A stretch of DNA of 64,000 nucleotides from Undibacterium sp. 5I1 (GTDB taxonomy: Bacteria; Pseudomonadota; Gammaproteobacteria; Burkholderiales; Burkholderiaceae_D). The stretch covers positions 4,278,001 through 4,342,000 of the forward strand of contig NZ_JAVIWI010000001.1 in the NCBI RefSeq assembly GCF_034314085.1. Reading direction: 5' to 3'. Every line of letters starts with the position of its first letter. The first letter of the stretch is position 1. Of this stretch, positions 1-9,764 are shown one piece after another. The position numbers and the translations under genes were made by a program. The notes under the pieces were generated by a model. The model saw only the letters and a program-made list of their open reading frames with translations, searched no databases and was not told the origin of the DNA.

Positions 1-2
1 TA

Positions 3-1187
3 AATCGTCGCCGTGATTTGGTCTTTGTCGATCAGCGCGGGACAGGGCAAAGCGCACCGCTGCAATGTCCAGAGCTAGAGAGCGGTGGCGATCTGGCAGA
101 TACCAACGGTACCGTAAAGTTAGCACTTGCTTGCCTGAAGAAGTTGCAGGCCTTGCCCTATGGTGACTTGCGGTTTTTTAGTACCAGCATTGCAGTACAA
201 GATTTGGAGGCAGTGCGGCTTAGCCAGGCTTACGGAAAAATCAATTTGGTTGGTGCATCCTACGGGACGCGAGTCGGCTTAGAATTTTTGCGCCAATATC
301 CACAATCTGTCCGGCGTTTAGTGATTGATGGCGTCGTGCCGCCCGACATGCGCTTGCCTGCTGCCGACGCGCAAAAGGCCCTAGACGGCGTCTTCGCAGA
401 TTGTGCTAAAGATGCGCGTTGCAACAAGGCTTATCCTGATCTGGCCGCGCGCTGGAAAAAATTATTAGCGAGTCTGCCGCAATCCACCACGGTAATACAT
501 CCACGTCTGGGCAATAAAATCCCGGTCACGATCAGTCGCAATACCTTGCTGAGTTTGGTGCATAAAACTTTGTATGCGCCTACCAGTGCAGCCGCTTTAC
601 CCTACGCGTTGACGCAGGCGGAGCAAGCTAATTATGCGCCCCTGATTACCTTAAGCGGCGCACTGGGTTTGCCTTCTCCTTTGGGCATTGCTTATGGTAT
701 GCATTTTTCAGTCTGGTGTGGTGAAGCGTATGCACATCCAATATTGAAACCCGCTAGCGATGATTTTGAAAAACTCATGGACGGCATGTATGGGGCGATC
801 TGTACCAATTGGCCGCATGCCGTAATTCCGCCAGCTTTTTATACCATTCCAGTCAGCCCGGCACCGGTTTTGTTGCTCAGTGGCGGCATCGATCCGGTAA
901 CCCCTACCCGCCATGGCAACAGCGTCGCTAAAGCGCTTGGTGCAAATGCTCGCCACATCACGATGGACAATGCAGGCCATGGTTTGTTATCGCAAGGATG
1001 TGTGCGTGATGTGGTGTATCGCTACTTCAATGCCAAAGAAGATCAGGACGCGATTAAGGTCGATGCGAAATGTGTACACCAGATCCCGCGACCGTTAGCG
1101 TGGCAGGTTCCGTCTATTACGCCGACTATTACTTTGCCCACCACGCCGATGCCAGAAACAGTAGCGCCGCAAGGAGCTAAACCATGA
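3..1187 (+). CDS. alpha/beta hydrolase, TAP-like peptidase family (5' end outside window)
   Basis: The reading frame is open from the window edge, so the N-terminus is missing. The visible 395 residues form an alpha/beta-hydrolase with the oxyanion-side motif VDQRGTG near the edge, the nucleophile elbow GASYGTR (Ser codon 258-260), the acid Asp in GGIDPVTP (891-893) and the catalytic His in NAGHG (978-980). The C-terminal part resembles the TAP-like domain of tripeptidyl/prolyl aminopeptidases, so hydrolysis of N-terminal peptides or a small ester is likely; the substrate is not shown. A signal peptide, common in this family, would lie outside the window. The stop overlaps the ATG of the ABC ATPase gene by four bases (ATGA), so the two are probably translated together. 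The family assignment is firm; the exact activity is inferred. Confidence 0.85.
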   Translation, partial: NRRRDLVFVDQRGTGQSAPLQCPELESGGDLADTNGTVKLALACLKKLQALPYGDLRFFSTSIAVQDLEAVRLSQAYGKINLVGASYGTRVGLEFLRQYPQSVRRLVIDGVVPPDMRLPAADAQKALDGVFADCAKDARCNKAYPDLAARWKKLLASLPQSTTVIHPRLGNKIPVTISRNTLLSLVHKTLYAPTSAAALPYALTQAEQANYAPLITLSGALGLPSPLGIAYGMHFSVWCGEAYAHPILKPASDDFEKLMDGMYGAICTNWPHAVIPPAFYTIPVSPAPVLLLSGGIDPVTPTRHGNSVAKALGANARHITMDNAGHGLLSQGCVRDVVYRYFNAKEDQDAIKVDAKCVHQIPRPLAWQVPSITPTITLPTTPMPETVAPQGAKP

Positions 1188-2068
1188 TCATCGTCCATGA
1201 TTTACACAAAGCCTTTGTACGTCAGGGTAAGCCAAAATTTGCCTTCAACCTCAATTTTGGTAAGCGTCAGCAAGAAATGGTGAAGGCAGTTGATGGCGTT
1301 AGTTTTGCCGCAAGCGATGGCGCGATTACTGGCTTGTTAGGCGCTAACGGTGCCGGCAAAACGACAACTCTGCGTATGGTAGCGTCGCTGCTGGAATCTG
1401 ATCGTGGCGAGATTACAGTTGACGGTATTAAGGTCAGAGCCGGTCAGCAAGGCACACAATCCAATATGGGTATTTTGTCCGATGCGCGTGGACTGTATCC
1501 ACGTTTAACCGCACGTGAAAATATTTTTTACTACGGCACCTTGCATGGCATGTCGCGTAGTTTGATTGAACAACGCACTGATCAGCTTGCTCATTGGCTG
1601 GAGATGACGGCATTACTGGACCGGCGTACCGATGGATTTAGTCAGGGCGAGAGAATGAAAACTGCTCTAGCGCGGGCTTTAATTCACAACCCTAAAAATA
1701 TTATTCTGGACGAACCAACCAATGGTCTGGACGTGGTTGCCACCCGGGCACTGCGTGATTTTTTACGCTGGCTAAGGTCACCGGAAGGTGGCGGTAAGTG
1801 CATCATTTTTTCTACTCATATCATGCAAGAAGTTGAACGTTTGTGCGATCAGGTAGTGATCGTTGCACAAGGGCGCAATGTGGCGAAAGGCACGGTGGCG
1901 GAATTGTTACAGCAAGCGGAGGAGCCGAATTTTGAAGACGCGTTTGTCAAGCTAGCGTTTTTAAATCGTGACACTAATTCAGCAATTAGTTCAGCAACTA
2001 AGCCAGCGATTAATTTAGAAATTAATTCAGAAATTAGTTCAGTAATAGCGACTGAGAGGACATACTGA
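1184..2068 (+). CDS. natA: ABC transporter ATP-binding protein, NatA-like
   Basis: This is the ATPase of an ABC exporter of the NatA (sodium efflux) type. Walker A GANGAGKT lies at residues 53-60, a divergent signature FSQGE at 152-156, Walker B IILDEP at 173-178 and the H-loop His in STHIMQE near 211. It overlaps the upstream hydrolase by ATGA and the downstream permease by one base (TGATG), so all three genes form one operon. The last 35 residues are a low-complexity Ser/Ile/Asn tail encoded by short imperfect DNA repeats of about 12 bases (1975-2043); this is not a normal part of the family. The natA assignment rests on family resemblance and the adjacent NatB-like permease; the transported ion is not proven. 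Confidence 0.85.
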   Translation: MIIVHDLHKAFVRQGKPKFAFNLNFGKRQQEMVKAVDGVSFAASDGAITGLLGANGAGKTTTLRMVASLLESDRGEITVDGIKVRAGQQGTQSNMGILSDARGLYPRLTARENIFYYGTLHGMSRSLIEQRTDQLAHWLEMTALLDRRTDGFSQGERMKTALARALIHNPKNIILDEPTNGLDVVATRALRDFLRWLRSPEGGGKCIIFSTHIMQEVERLCDQVVIVAQGRNVAKGTVAELLQQAEEPNFEDAFVKLAFLNRDTNSAISSATKPAINLEINSEISSVIATERTY

Positions 2069-3231
2069 TGAAAGCCATGCTTGCTATTTTTCGTAAAGAA
2101 ATGATGGATGCTATGCGTGACCGCCGTGCCTTGCTCATCGTCATTTTTAGCTCGCTATTTTTAGTGCCAATGCTGCTGGTCATTATGTCCGAGGTCTTGT
2201 CGCAAGTGGAGTCGCAAGAAGAGAAAAGATCCGTGTTGGTAGTTGGTATCAACAATGCGCCCAGCTTAGAAAATTTCATTTTGCGCCAAGGTTATAAAGT
2301 CAAGCCTGCACCGGCAGATTATGTCGCCAAATCCCGTAGTAAAGAATTGGATCAGCCCGTGTTATTGGTCCCGGATGGTTTCGATGAAAAGCTGGCAGCG
2401 GGTCAAAAAGTGACTTTAGAAATCGCCTATGACACGTCGAACAAACAAGCTGAATTTGGTTTACGACCGCTGAAAAGAATTTTAGATGCTTATACCCAGG
2501 AAGGCGCGGTGATGAGCTTAATGATGCGGGGTGTATCGCCAGAAATCTTGCAATTGATTGAAGTGAAAGAGCGTTATTTAAGCCGCCCCGAAGAGCGTAA
2601 AGACAGCATTACCAGCATGTTGCCGATGGCGATGTTAATGGCAATTTTGATGGGCGGCATGTACGCCGCGATTGACGCCACCGCTGGCGAGCGCGAGCGT
2701 GGATCGCTGGAGCCATTGATGATGAACCCAGTCTCTGGATGGCAATTGGCGGTCGGCAAATGGGGCGCGGTGGCGACGGTCAGTATGTTAGTTGTGGTGC
2801 TGACGGTACTGAGTTTTTTTCCATCGCAATGGCTGATACGCAATGAGACCTTACGGGCTTTATTCCAGTTCGGGGTCAAAGATGCAATGGGATTCTTATT
2901 GGTCTTGTTGCCCTTAGCCGCTAGTCTGGCAGCCGTGCAGGTAGCGATTGCGCTAGATTGTAAAAGCTATAAAGAAGCCCAAGTCCGTAATCAAATGTTT
3001 ATTCTTGTGGTGAACATGGTACCGATGATGATGTTATTTTCAACCGGACCAGAACCGACCTGGTTCCGCTGGGTTCCGGTACTGGCACAAAACCAGATGA
3101 TGAATAAAGTCTTAAAAGGCGAGGCCTTGAGCATGGTCGTAACCATGATTGCACTAGGAGTTTGTGTTGCCTTGACGATCGCCAGCTTGTCGTATGTGGC
3201 GCAGAAAATGCGGCGTGTGGTGATGGCTTAA
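2068..3231 (+). CDS. natB: ABC transporter permease, NatB-like
   Basis: This 387-residue membrane protein has the ABC-2 permease layout. A membrane segment at about residues 19-43 is followed by an extracytoplasmic domain of roughly 140 residues and a C-terminal block of several hydrophobic helices starting near residue 190. The motif GERERGSLEPLMM after the second helix is typical of NatB/YhaP-type permeases. The start ATG shares one base with the natA stop. With natA it would form a heterodimeric exporter, in Bacillus linked to Na+ efflux; substrate specificity here is inferred. No terminator is seen after the stop; short TTAAGAC repeats and a copy of the 83-bp element follow. Confidence 0.85.
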   Translation: MKAMLAIFRKEMMDAMRDRRALLIVIFSSLFLVPMLLVIMSEVLSQVESQEEKRSVLVVGINNAPSLENFILRQGYKVKPAPADYVAKSRSKELDQPVLLVPDGFDEKLAAGQKVTLEIAYDTSNKQAEFGLRPLKRILDAYTQEGAVMSLMMRGVSPEILQLIEVKERYLSRPEERKDSITSMLPMAMLMAILMGGMYAAIDATAGERERGSLEPLMMNPVSGWQLAVGKWGAVATVSMLVVVLTVLSFFPSQWLIRNETLRALFQFGVKDAMGFLLVLLPLAASLAAVQVAIALDCKSYKEAQVRNQMFILVVNMVPMMMLFSTGPEPTWFRWVPVLAQNQMMNKVLKGEALSMVVTMIALGVCVALTIASLSYVAQKMRRVVMA

Positions 3232-3390
3232 GTTTGCATCGCTGTGCTGTCGCCTGCATGGAGTTGCTGAGTTTGTACTTCCGGGCTGCGATGGCAAGCG
3301 ATAAAAAGAAGATGTGAAAAGTCTTAGTTGAGGCTTAAATTAAGACCTTAGTTGAGAGTAAAGTTAAGACATAAGTTAAGACCGGATTTA

Positions 3391-3473
3391 ATATACTCCT
3401 CTATGAATTTCAATAAAATAGCTTATCGGCCAATGATTACATAGGTAATAAATTATACACATGGGGAGTATAT
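3391..3473. repeat. 83-bp MITE-like element, copy 1
   Basis: The element starts ATATACTCC and ends GGAGTATAT, a perfect 9-bp terminal inverted repeat. The inner core has CCAATGATT followed by a decayed stem. It ends two bases beyond the rapZ stop codon, between the convergent natB and rapZ genes. Six further copies occur in this window. Confidence 0.85.
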
Positions 3474-3475
3474 TT

Positions 3476-4339
3476 TTACCCTATACGACGATGTCTGACT
3501 AATACTTGCTCAGTTTTCTTAAAATACTCTGCCAGTTTCTCCACCATATAGACTGAACGATGCTGGCCTCCAGTGCAACCAATTGCCACTGTCAGGTAGC
3601 TACGATTATCGCTTTTAAACGATGGCAGCCATTTTTCAATGAACCGTCGTATGTCCTCATACAGATCATGCACCATCATTTGCCCGTTAAGATATTCAAT
3701 TACCGGAAGATCCAGCCCGGTTAACAGGCGCAGCTGAATATCATAATGAGGATTGGGCAACATTCTCACATCAAAAACAAAATCAGCATCCAGCGGTACC
3801 CCAATCTTAAATGCAAAAGATTCAAACATCACGACAAGGGGGGCATGCTCAATTTGCACCACGGTTTTCACCCAATCGCGCAAGGTATTTGCACTAAGAC
3901 TGGAGGTATCGATTACATGCGCTAGCAGTTGGATAGGTGATAGAATTTCTCTTTCTTCCCTTATGCATTCCATTAGGCTAAGCCTGTCGCCCATGGCGTG
4001 ATCTCTTTGCAAGCGATGAGACAAAGGATGAGTGCGGCGTGTCTCAGAAAATCGTGCGACCAGAGATTCAGTGCTTGCCGTTAAAAACAAGATCTTTACT
4101 TCATGTCCCTCATTGCGGAGTGTTTGTATTGTGCTGGGCAAGCTGGTGAGCAAATGCGCGCTGCGCGAATCAATTGCCACCGCGGTGGATTGAATGCCTT
4201 CGCTGATTAAGGTGCTGATAAGTCCCGGTAGCAAGCTCGGTGGTAAGTTGTCGACGCAATAAAATCCAGCGTCCTCCACCACGTTCAAGGCGACCGATTT
4301 GCCGGAGCCAGAAATACCAGAGATAAGTAAGATGCGCAT
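3476..4339 (-). CDS. rapZ: RNase adapter protein RapZ
   Basis: RapZ is a nucleotide-binding protein that in enterobacteria presents small RNAs (GlmZ) to RNase E and so controls amino-sugar synthesis. The sequence has the P-loop GISGSGKS at residues 8-15, the family motif FYCVDNLP shortly after, and the C-terminal block GCTGGQHRSV. The ATG at 4339 gives 287 residues, the usual family length; a TTG three codons upstream is possible but less likely. The gene ends the minus-strand set ptsN-hprK-rapZ, the arrangement usual in betaproteobacteria. About 210 bases separate it from hprK, so it may have its own promoter. The GlmZ pathway itself may not exist in this lineage, so the target here is inferred. 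Confidence 0.95.
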   Translation of the reverse strand: MRILLISGISGSGKSVALNVVEDAGFYCVDNLPPSLLPGLISTLISEGIQSTAVAIDSRSAHLLTSLPSTIQTLRNEGHEVKILFLTASTESLVARFSETRRTHPLSHRLQRDHAMGDRLSLMECIREEREILSPIQLLAHVIDTSSLSANTLRDWVKTVVQIEHAPLVVMFESFAFKIGVPLDADFVFDVRMLPNPHYDIQLRLLTGLDLPVIEYLNGQMMVHDLYEDIRRFIEKWLPSFKSDNRSYLTVAIGCTGGQHRSVYMVEKLAEYFKKTEQVLVRHRRIG

Positions 4340-4551
4340 GATTGCCAAAAAGAGTAGATATTAAACACCCATATTTTGGCATTTAATTCATGTCGCTATG
4401 TGACATTTTATCCATTTCAAGTATGAAAATAGTTTATGTGAAACACCATAGCCATATCGCATATCCACATCACAGCTCTATTCGTAATAAATAGGGTCTG
4501 CTTCATACCATGTCGTACCAATTTTGCGGATCTGCTAGTGAAATGAAGCAA

Positions 4552-5496
4552 TTAATTAGACTCTTCATTCATGGCACGACGTTGTCTTTCCATAAAATCT
4601 TCTAATGTATTGATGCCGCGTAGTTGCAATATGGTGTTGCGTACTGCGGCCTCTAGTAAAACCGCGATGTTCCGGCCGGCAGCGACAGGGATGACAACTT
4701 TGCGGATTGGCAATCCCAATACTTCTTGCTTGGGAGAATCAATCGGCAGACGTTCATAATTTTCTTCCAGCGTGCTGCGCTTGACCAGATGCACAATTAG
4801 CTTGAGGCGCATCTTGCGACGCACCGCGGTTTCGCCAAAAATTGCTTTGATATCGAGCAGACCAAGGCCACGTACTTCCAGTAAATTTTGTAATAATTCC
4901 GGACAGCGACCTTCTATCATATTGGGAGCGATACGCGAAAATTCCACCGCATCATCTGCCACCAGTCCATGACTGCGGGAGATCAGCTCCAGCCCCAGTT
5001 CGCTTTTACCCAGGCCAGATTCGCCTGTGATTAATACGCCAACTCCAAGCACATCCATAAACACGCCATGCATAGTCGTGCGTTGTGCCAGCTTTTTGGA
5101 CAGATAAACGCGTAAAAAATCGATTACCTGTGCAGAAGGTAAGGGGGTAGAAAACAGGGGAATATTATTGTCGTCGCATGTGGCTAGAATCGCTTGCGGC
5201 GTTTCTAATCCTTGTGCCACGATCAGTGCCGGTGGCGCACCGGCAATCAATTCTTTAATCAAATTACCGCGTGAATGCGATGGTAATCGATGGAAGTAGG
5301 CCAGTTCTTGATGCCCTAGCACCTGAATACGCCCGGGATGTATAAAGTTAAGATGACCAACCTGATCCGCAGAAGAGGTGGCGTCGCCCGTAATTTGTTT
5401 GTCACCACCTGAGAATCCGGCAAACCAGCCTAACTGCATTGCATCCCGATTGTCATCAAAGATTTTTTGTATGGTCAGTTCGGTCAGTAGTGGCAT
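4552..5496 (-). CDS. hprK: HPr kinase/phosphorylase
   Basis: HprK phosphorylates and dephosphorylates HPr on a serine and so tunes the PTS. The 314-residue protein has an N-terminal regulatory domain, then the P-loop GESGLGKS at residues 158-165, a conserved His in MHGV (143) and the HprK signature [18 protein letters not shown] near 206-222. The ATG at 5496 ([10 protein letters not shown]) matches the family start; a TTG extension to 5553 would add 19 residues unlike the family. It lies 88 bases downstream of ptsN on the same strand. In proteobacteria this enzyme acts with the nitrogen-PTS branch rather than in sugar repression (family knowledge). Confidence 0.95.
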   Translation of the reverse strand: MPLLTELTIQKIFDDNRDAMQLGWFAGFSGGDKQITGDATSSADQVGHLNFIHPGRIQVLGHQELAYFHRLPSHSRGNLIKELIAGAPPALIVAQGLETPQAILATCDDNNIPLFSTPLPSAQVIDFLRVYLSKKLAQRTTMHGVFMDVLGVGVLITGESGLGKSELGLELISRSHGLVADDAVEFSRIAPNMIEGRCPELLQNLLEVRGLGLLDIKAIFGETAVRRKMRLKLIVHLVKRSTLEENYERLPIDSPKQEVLGLPIRKVVIPVAAGRNIAVLLEAAVRNTILQLRGINTLEDFMERQRRAMNEESN

Positions 5497-5584
5497 GGTA
5501 GCTTGATTAAAATCAATGGGTGGGACGTGGACAAGAACGACAACAGAGCGCAATTACCGCAGGTTTGCGCTTTGTTTTACTATG

Positions 5585-6055
5585 CTAGACAAATTGTGGG
5601 TTGGGCTGCCAGGCGATAATTTTTTCATAAATAGCACCAGCACTAGCTTCGCTATTGAGCGTATCCCGAAATGCCTCATTGGATAGCATCTCAGCAACTT
5701 CAGACAATATCTCCAGATGTTGCTGCATCACATTGTCCGGCATAAGCAGAAAAATTAAAATACTGACTGCTTGTCCGTCTGGAGACTCGAAAGGAATCGG
5801 CTCTGCCAGACGCACGAATGCCGCAATCGGTGCTTTTAATCCCTTGATGCGGCCATGCGGAATAGCAACGCCATGACCAAGCCCGGTTGAACCCAGACGT
5901 TCTCTGGCGAACAGGTTATCCGAGACGGTAGAGCGAGCAATACTGCAATTATTTTCAAATAACAGGCCAGCTTGTTCAAAGGCTCTTTTTTTGCTGGACA
6001 CTTCTAAGTCCAGTAAGACGTTGGAGAGGGGGAGTATTTTCGCAATGTTTGTCAT
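5585..6055 (-). CDS. ptsN: PTS IIA-like nitrogen regulatory protein PtsN (EIIA-Ntr)
   Basis: PtsN is the last phosphate acceptor of the nitrogen-related phosphotransferase chain (PtsP-NPr-PtsN) and regulates potassium and nitrogen functions by binding other proteins. The 156-residue protein has the phospho-acceptor His67 in GHGVAIPHGR and the conserved helix with QQHLEILSEVAEML. The ATG at 6055 (MTNIAKILPL) is the family-like start; the frame continues upstream to 6112 but that part is unlike PtsN. It heads the minus-strand cluster ptsN-hprK-rapZ. In relatives rpoN and hpf usually precede ptsN; here a GGDEF-EAL gene lies there instead. Confidence 0.95.
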   Translation of the reverse strand: MTNIAKILPLSNVLLDLEVSSKKRAFEQAGLLFENNCSIARSTVSDNLFARERLGSTGLGHGVAIPHGRIKGLKAPIAAFVRLAEPIPFESPDGQAVSILIFLLMPDNVMQQHLEILSEVAEMLSNEAFRDTLNSEASAGAIYEKIIAWQPNPQFV

Positions 6056-6254
6056 GACGCAAGATCTGTATTTCAGCAAAATGGTGCGATGCACAAGAGG
6101 TGCATCTGGCAAATTATAGGCTTCTTTTCTTTGTCTGCCTAATTGACAAAAATACTAACAAAAGCTTTAACAGAAACGCTAAGAGAAATTGTTGAAAAAC
6201 GGATAAAACTTCTAAAGCAAGCTTAAGACCGCATGACGAAAAGCTTTGGTCAGT

Positions 6255-8975
6255 TTAGCGGGTATGACTAATTAGCAATTGTTCAAACTCGTCTTTTGGC
6301 AGCGGCTTGCTAAAATAATAGCCTTGCATTTCCTGGCAACCAGATTCCGTCAGGAAAAACATTTGCTCTGCTTTTTCTACACCTTCAGCGGTAACACTCA
6401 TGCCAAGCGCATTCGCCATCGCAATAATGGCGTGCGTCAAAATCACAGAATCCTGATTTTCTGGAATCTCGCGGATAAACGAACGATCAATTTTCAGATT
6501 ATCAATCGGGAAGCGTTGCAGGTAAGACAGTGACGAGAATCCAGTACCAAAGTCATCCAAAGAAATACTCACACCCAATTTTTTAATCGCTGCAAATACC
6601 GGTAACAACAGGTCAATTTCCCCCATTAATAAGCCTTCGGTAATCTCTAGTTGCAACGCATTGGCTGGTAGGCTGGTTTCCTCTAATACCTGATGGATAA
6701 ACTTCACCAGACCAGGATCTTGGAATTGACGTGGCGAAATATTGACGCTGACGACCAGATCCGGGATGAGGGTGTCGCGCCATACTTTGGTCTGTTTGCA
6801 GGATTGTTCTAAAACCCAGCGACCAATAGGCAGAATCAAACCAATTTCTTCTGAAATCGGGATAAAGTCTGTTGGTGGAATCAAGCCAGATTCCGGCATT
6901 TGCCAGCGTATCAGTGCCTCTGCGCCCAGTATGCGTGAGGTGCTCAAGCAGACTTTGGGTTGGTAATAAACCAAAAATTCTTCTTCTATTAGCGCACGGC
7001 GTAAGTTTTTCTCCAAGGTATAACGATGCTGGGCGCGGACATTCAGTTCGGTAGTAAAGAACTGGTAGTTATTTCGTCCCAGCTCTTTTGCATAATACAT
7101 GGCGGAATCGGCGCTACGCAGTAAAGTCAATGCATCGTCAGCATCATGCGGAAAAATGCTAATACCAATGGATGTACCGAGATGGTATTCGTTTCCCTCA
7201 ATAAGGAAAGGCTCACGCATTTGCGCCAGCACCCGCTCGGCTAATTCTTTCAGATGTAAAGCGGTATCAAACGCTTCGGCTACAATCACAAATTCATCGC
7301 CGCCTAAACGCGTCAGCATGTCGCTGGTCCGGATGCAGGAATTAAGTCTGGTCGCTACGTCTTTAAGCAGACTATCCCCTGCTGCATGTCCGGCGGTGTC
7401 ATTCACATTTTTAAAACGGTCCAAGTCCAGAAATAACACGGCCACTTTATGCTGATTATGCTTGGCATTAAACAAAGCATGCTGCAAACGTTGATGGAGT
7501 TGGTGCCGGTTCGGCAAGCCCGTCAGTGCATCGTGGGACGCGATATATTGCAACTGGCGCTGAGTTTCTCTGACCTCTGTGGTGTCCGTAAATGAGATCA
7601 GGACGGCAGTCGTTGCTTTACTACTGATTTGACTGATCGGTAAAACATTCACGACTAACCAGGCAATAGAACGGTCACGCAGTTCCAGCCCTATAGATAA
7701 ATTCAGGATAGGTACATTGGTACGAAACACTTTGGAGACTAAATCGTCTCCCATTTTTTGTTCTGTGCCATCTTCGTTGATAATGCGCTTGAAGTAGCGA
7801 TGACGACGACCAGCATTTTGCGCATCATTCGAATTGATTTTTAAAATTCGCATGGCGCTGGGATTACAAGTCAGAATTTGTCCACCAGGAGCAACCACCA
7901 TAATACCTTCAGTCAGATTAGTGACGACAGAGCGGTAGCGCTGTTCGCTTTCTTCCAGACTTTGCTCCATGTTTTTTTTGTCGATTGCTAAAGCAATCAG
8001 ATCGGTCGCATCTTTTATTAATGCTTGCTCATCCTCACTAGGGCTACGTTTGGTGTGGTGGTAAATATCCACCGTTCCGAGCACCACATTAAAAGCCGTG
8101 GTGATTGGCACTGACCAGCAAGAGCGCAAGCCATGCTTAAGCGCTAGTTTGCGACCGTGCTCCCAAAGCGGATTATGTGCAATATCGTCCACCACAATAA
8201 TTCTGTTGTGGTGGATTGCCGCCGGGCCCGATCCATTATGCAAACCAATCGGAAGTGATTCTATGGAGACGCAAAATTCTGCAGGCAGCGATGGCGCTGC
8301 GCCTAGTTGCAAGCTTTGATTACGCTCATCAAACATCATGATGGCACATAGAGCCTCATTGTCCAGCAAGCGTTCCATGCGGTCACAAACATCTTGCAAA
8401 ATATGTGCAAGCGGTTTGTCCAGAGCAATCATTTCGAGAATTTCTTTCTCGTGATGCAAAGCTTCATGGACACGACTAGATTTGTGCCTGGTTACATACT
8501 TGAGGGAGTTTGAATCAGAAGTTGCTAAATCAGAGGCGGAGACGTTTTTATTTTCTCGCACCACCAGTTGTATTGCGGCTTTGGATTGATATGAAAAATA
8601 CGCGCCACGTACATCTACCTGTCGATATTCGCCATCCATTTGTCTACACTGACATATTTGCGTAGCGCAATCTGCTTGTAGTACTAGCTGTTGATCTAGT
8701 AAGTGACTTAAAGACTGAGTTGCGGAGTAGGACGCAGACAGAGATGCACCGCTCGGTTCGAATGGAAGCAATAAAAACTCGTTTGCCTTTTTACCCAGAA
8801 CTTGCGTAGCGGATTCTGCTTTCAACAAAGTAACACCAGCGATGTTGGTATAGACCAACATCTCATCAATAAACACATAAATTGCGTCTGGATGATGTTC
8901 TAACAGCGCAGCTTGCCAATCATTGCTATTAGCAATGTCATTTTTCGTACTGCTTAACTTGGCTATGGAACTCAC
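6255..8975 (-). CDS. PAS-GAF-PAS-GGDEF-EAL cyclic-di-GMP protein
   Basis: This 906-residue protein has no clear membrane segment. In order it shows a PAS-like domain (about 20-130), a GAF domain (about 180-330), a PAS domain starting at SEQRYRSVV, a GGDEF domain and an EAL domain. GGDEF is at residues 558-562 with an intact product-inhibition site RTSD five residues before it. The EAL motif is at 686-688, followed by NISPRQF, EITEG, DDFGTGFSS and TAEGVE, the residues expected of an active phosphodiesterase. Both activities are therefore possible. The start is GTG at 8975. No operon partner is evident: 142 bases separate it from ptsN upstream of its stop, and pagP upstream is 66 bases away on the same strand. 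Cytoplasmic sensing through GAF/PAS is inferred. Confidence 0.92.
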   Translation of the reverse strand: MSSIAKLSSTKNDIANSNDWQAALLEHHPDAIYVFIDEMLVYTNIAGVTLLKAESATQVLGKKANEFLLLPFEPSGASLSASYSATQSLSHLLDQQLVLQADCATQICQCRQMDGEYRQVDVRGAYFSYQSKAAIQLVVRENKNVSASDLATSDSNSLKYVTRHKSSRVHEALHHEKEILEMIALDKPLAHILQDVCDRMERLLDNEALCAIMMFDERNQSLQLGAAPSLPAEFCVSIESLPIGLHNGSGPAAIHHNRIIVVDDIAHNPLWEHGRKLALKHGLRSCWSVPITTAFNVVLGTVDIYHHTKRSPSEDEQALIKDATDLIALAIDKKNMEQSLEESEQRYRSVVTNLTEGIMVVAPGGQILTCNPSAMRILKINSNDAQNAGRRHRYFKRIINEDGTEQKMGDDLVSKVFRTNVPILNLSIGLELRDRSIAWLVVNVLPISQISSKATTAVLISFTDTTEVRETQRQLQYIASHDALTGLPNRHQLHQRLQHALFNAKHNQHKVAVLFLDLDRFKNVNDTAGHAAGDSLLKDVATRLNSCIRTSDMLTRLGGDEFVIVAEAFDTALHLKELAERVLAQMREPFLIEGNEYHLGTSIGISIFPHDADDALTLLRSADSAMYYAKELGRNNYQFFTTELNVRAQHRYTLEKNLRRALIEEEFLVYYQPKVCLSTSRILGAEALIRWQMPESGLIPPTDFIPISEEIGLILPIGRWVLEQSCKQTKVWRDTLIPDLVVSVNISPRQFQDPGLVKFIHQVLEETSLPANALQLEITEGLLMGEIDLLLPVFAAIKKLGVSISLDDFGTGFSSLSYLQRFPIDNLKIDRSFIREIPENQDSVILTHAIIAMANALGMSVTAEGVEKAEQMFFLTESGCQEMQGYYFSKPLPKDEFEQLLISHTR

Positions 8976-9041
8976 AACAATATGGCTGGGGCTGAAATAT
9001 TAATTATTGGCTAATGTAACCGATGCACGGCAGTGTCACAA

Positions 9042-9689
9042 CTACTTAAGATCAAATCGGACGAATACCAACAGTACATCACCATTTCCCTTATTTTTTG
9101 ATAAGCGCGGCACATAAGCCGCCATTATTTTGCTGCTTCTTGTGCCGATTGATGCTACCGGCAATACGATAGGGAATGGAAAATGGTGAAAGTAGTCGGC
9201 ACGGCTGATCAACAGCGTTGTGTATCCAAGTCCCGCCTCAAGCGACCCCAGAGGTTTCATCCACTGGTAAGCATAGCCCGCCATCAGTTGTGGTTTGTAA
9301 TGAGAGTCGGTAATGCCTAGTGCATACAAAGATTCTTCATTATCTTTAGCATCCCGGATTTGCTTGCTAAAACCCATACCCCAAGCATCTTCGTTTAATT
9401 CGGCAATTCGCTCACGCGTGTAAGTACCCCGGCCATGATGTGCGTAGCCAGAAAGCATAATGGATAAATCTCCTTCGTCCATTATTTTATGTGCTTTAGC
9501 TTCCGAGTCAGATTTAAATCGTTGCCACCAGCTCATATCTTCTGCTGATTGAGGTGCTGGCATTATTGCCGCAGCGTTGGCGGATTGCACTTCTGGCGTT
9601 TCTAGTGCCATTGCAGGAGCACTTGCGCAGACGCCCACAATACTGAAGTAAAGAAAAAGACTAGTTTTTTTTAAAATAGAGTTCAACAT
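9042..9689 (-). CDS. pagP: lipid A palmitoyltransferase PagP-like outer-membrane protein
   Basis: PagP transfers palmitate from phospholipid to lipid A in the outer membrane and raises resistance to cationic peptides. The 215-residue protein has a signal peptide (hydrophobic stretch about 10-28, cut after an APAMA-type site), an N-terminal amphipathic part, and the active-site residues of the family: His in YAHHGR (85), then Asp-Ser in ITDSHYKPQ (128-129). The C-terminal part alternates aromatic and polar residues as expected for a beta barrel and ends in VFVRFDLK. It stands alone between queF and the GGDEF-EAL gene. PhoP-type control is known in enterobacteria; no such site was identified here. 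Confidence 0.88.
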   Translation of the reverse strand: MLNSILKKTSLFLYFSIVGVCASAPAMALETPEVQSANAAAIMPAPQSAEDMSWWQRFKSDSEAKAHKIMDEGDLSIMLSGYAHHGRGTYTRERIAELNEDAWGMGFSKQIRDAKDNEESLYALGITDSHYKPQLMAGYAYQWMKPLGSLEAGLGYTTLLISRADYFHHFPFPIVLPVASIGTRSSKIMAAYVPRLSKNKGNGDVLLVFVRFDLK

Positions 9690-9764
9690 AGTGAGGTAAT
9701 TAAGATTAAAAATTATTGATATGCCTTAACAATGAGCATTATTGGAGTACCTTACTGGCGTCAA

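Noticed and set aside
2034..2279. Antisense open frames over natA/natB and similar shadow frames elsewhere
   Set aside because: They lie opposite well-supported genes and show no domain or compositional support.
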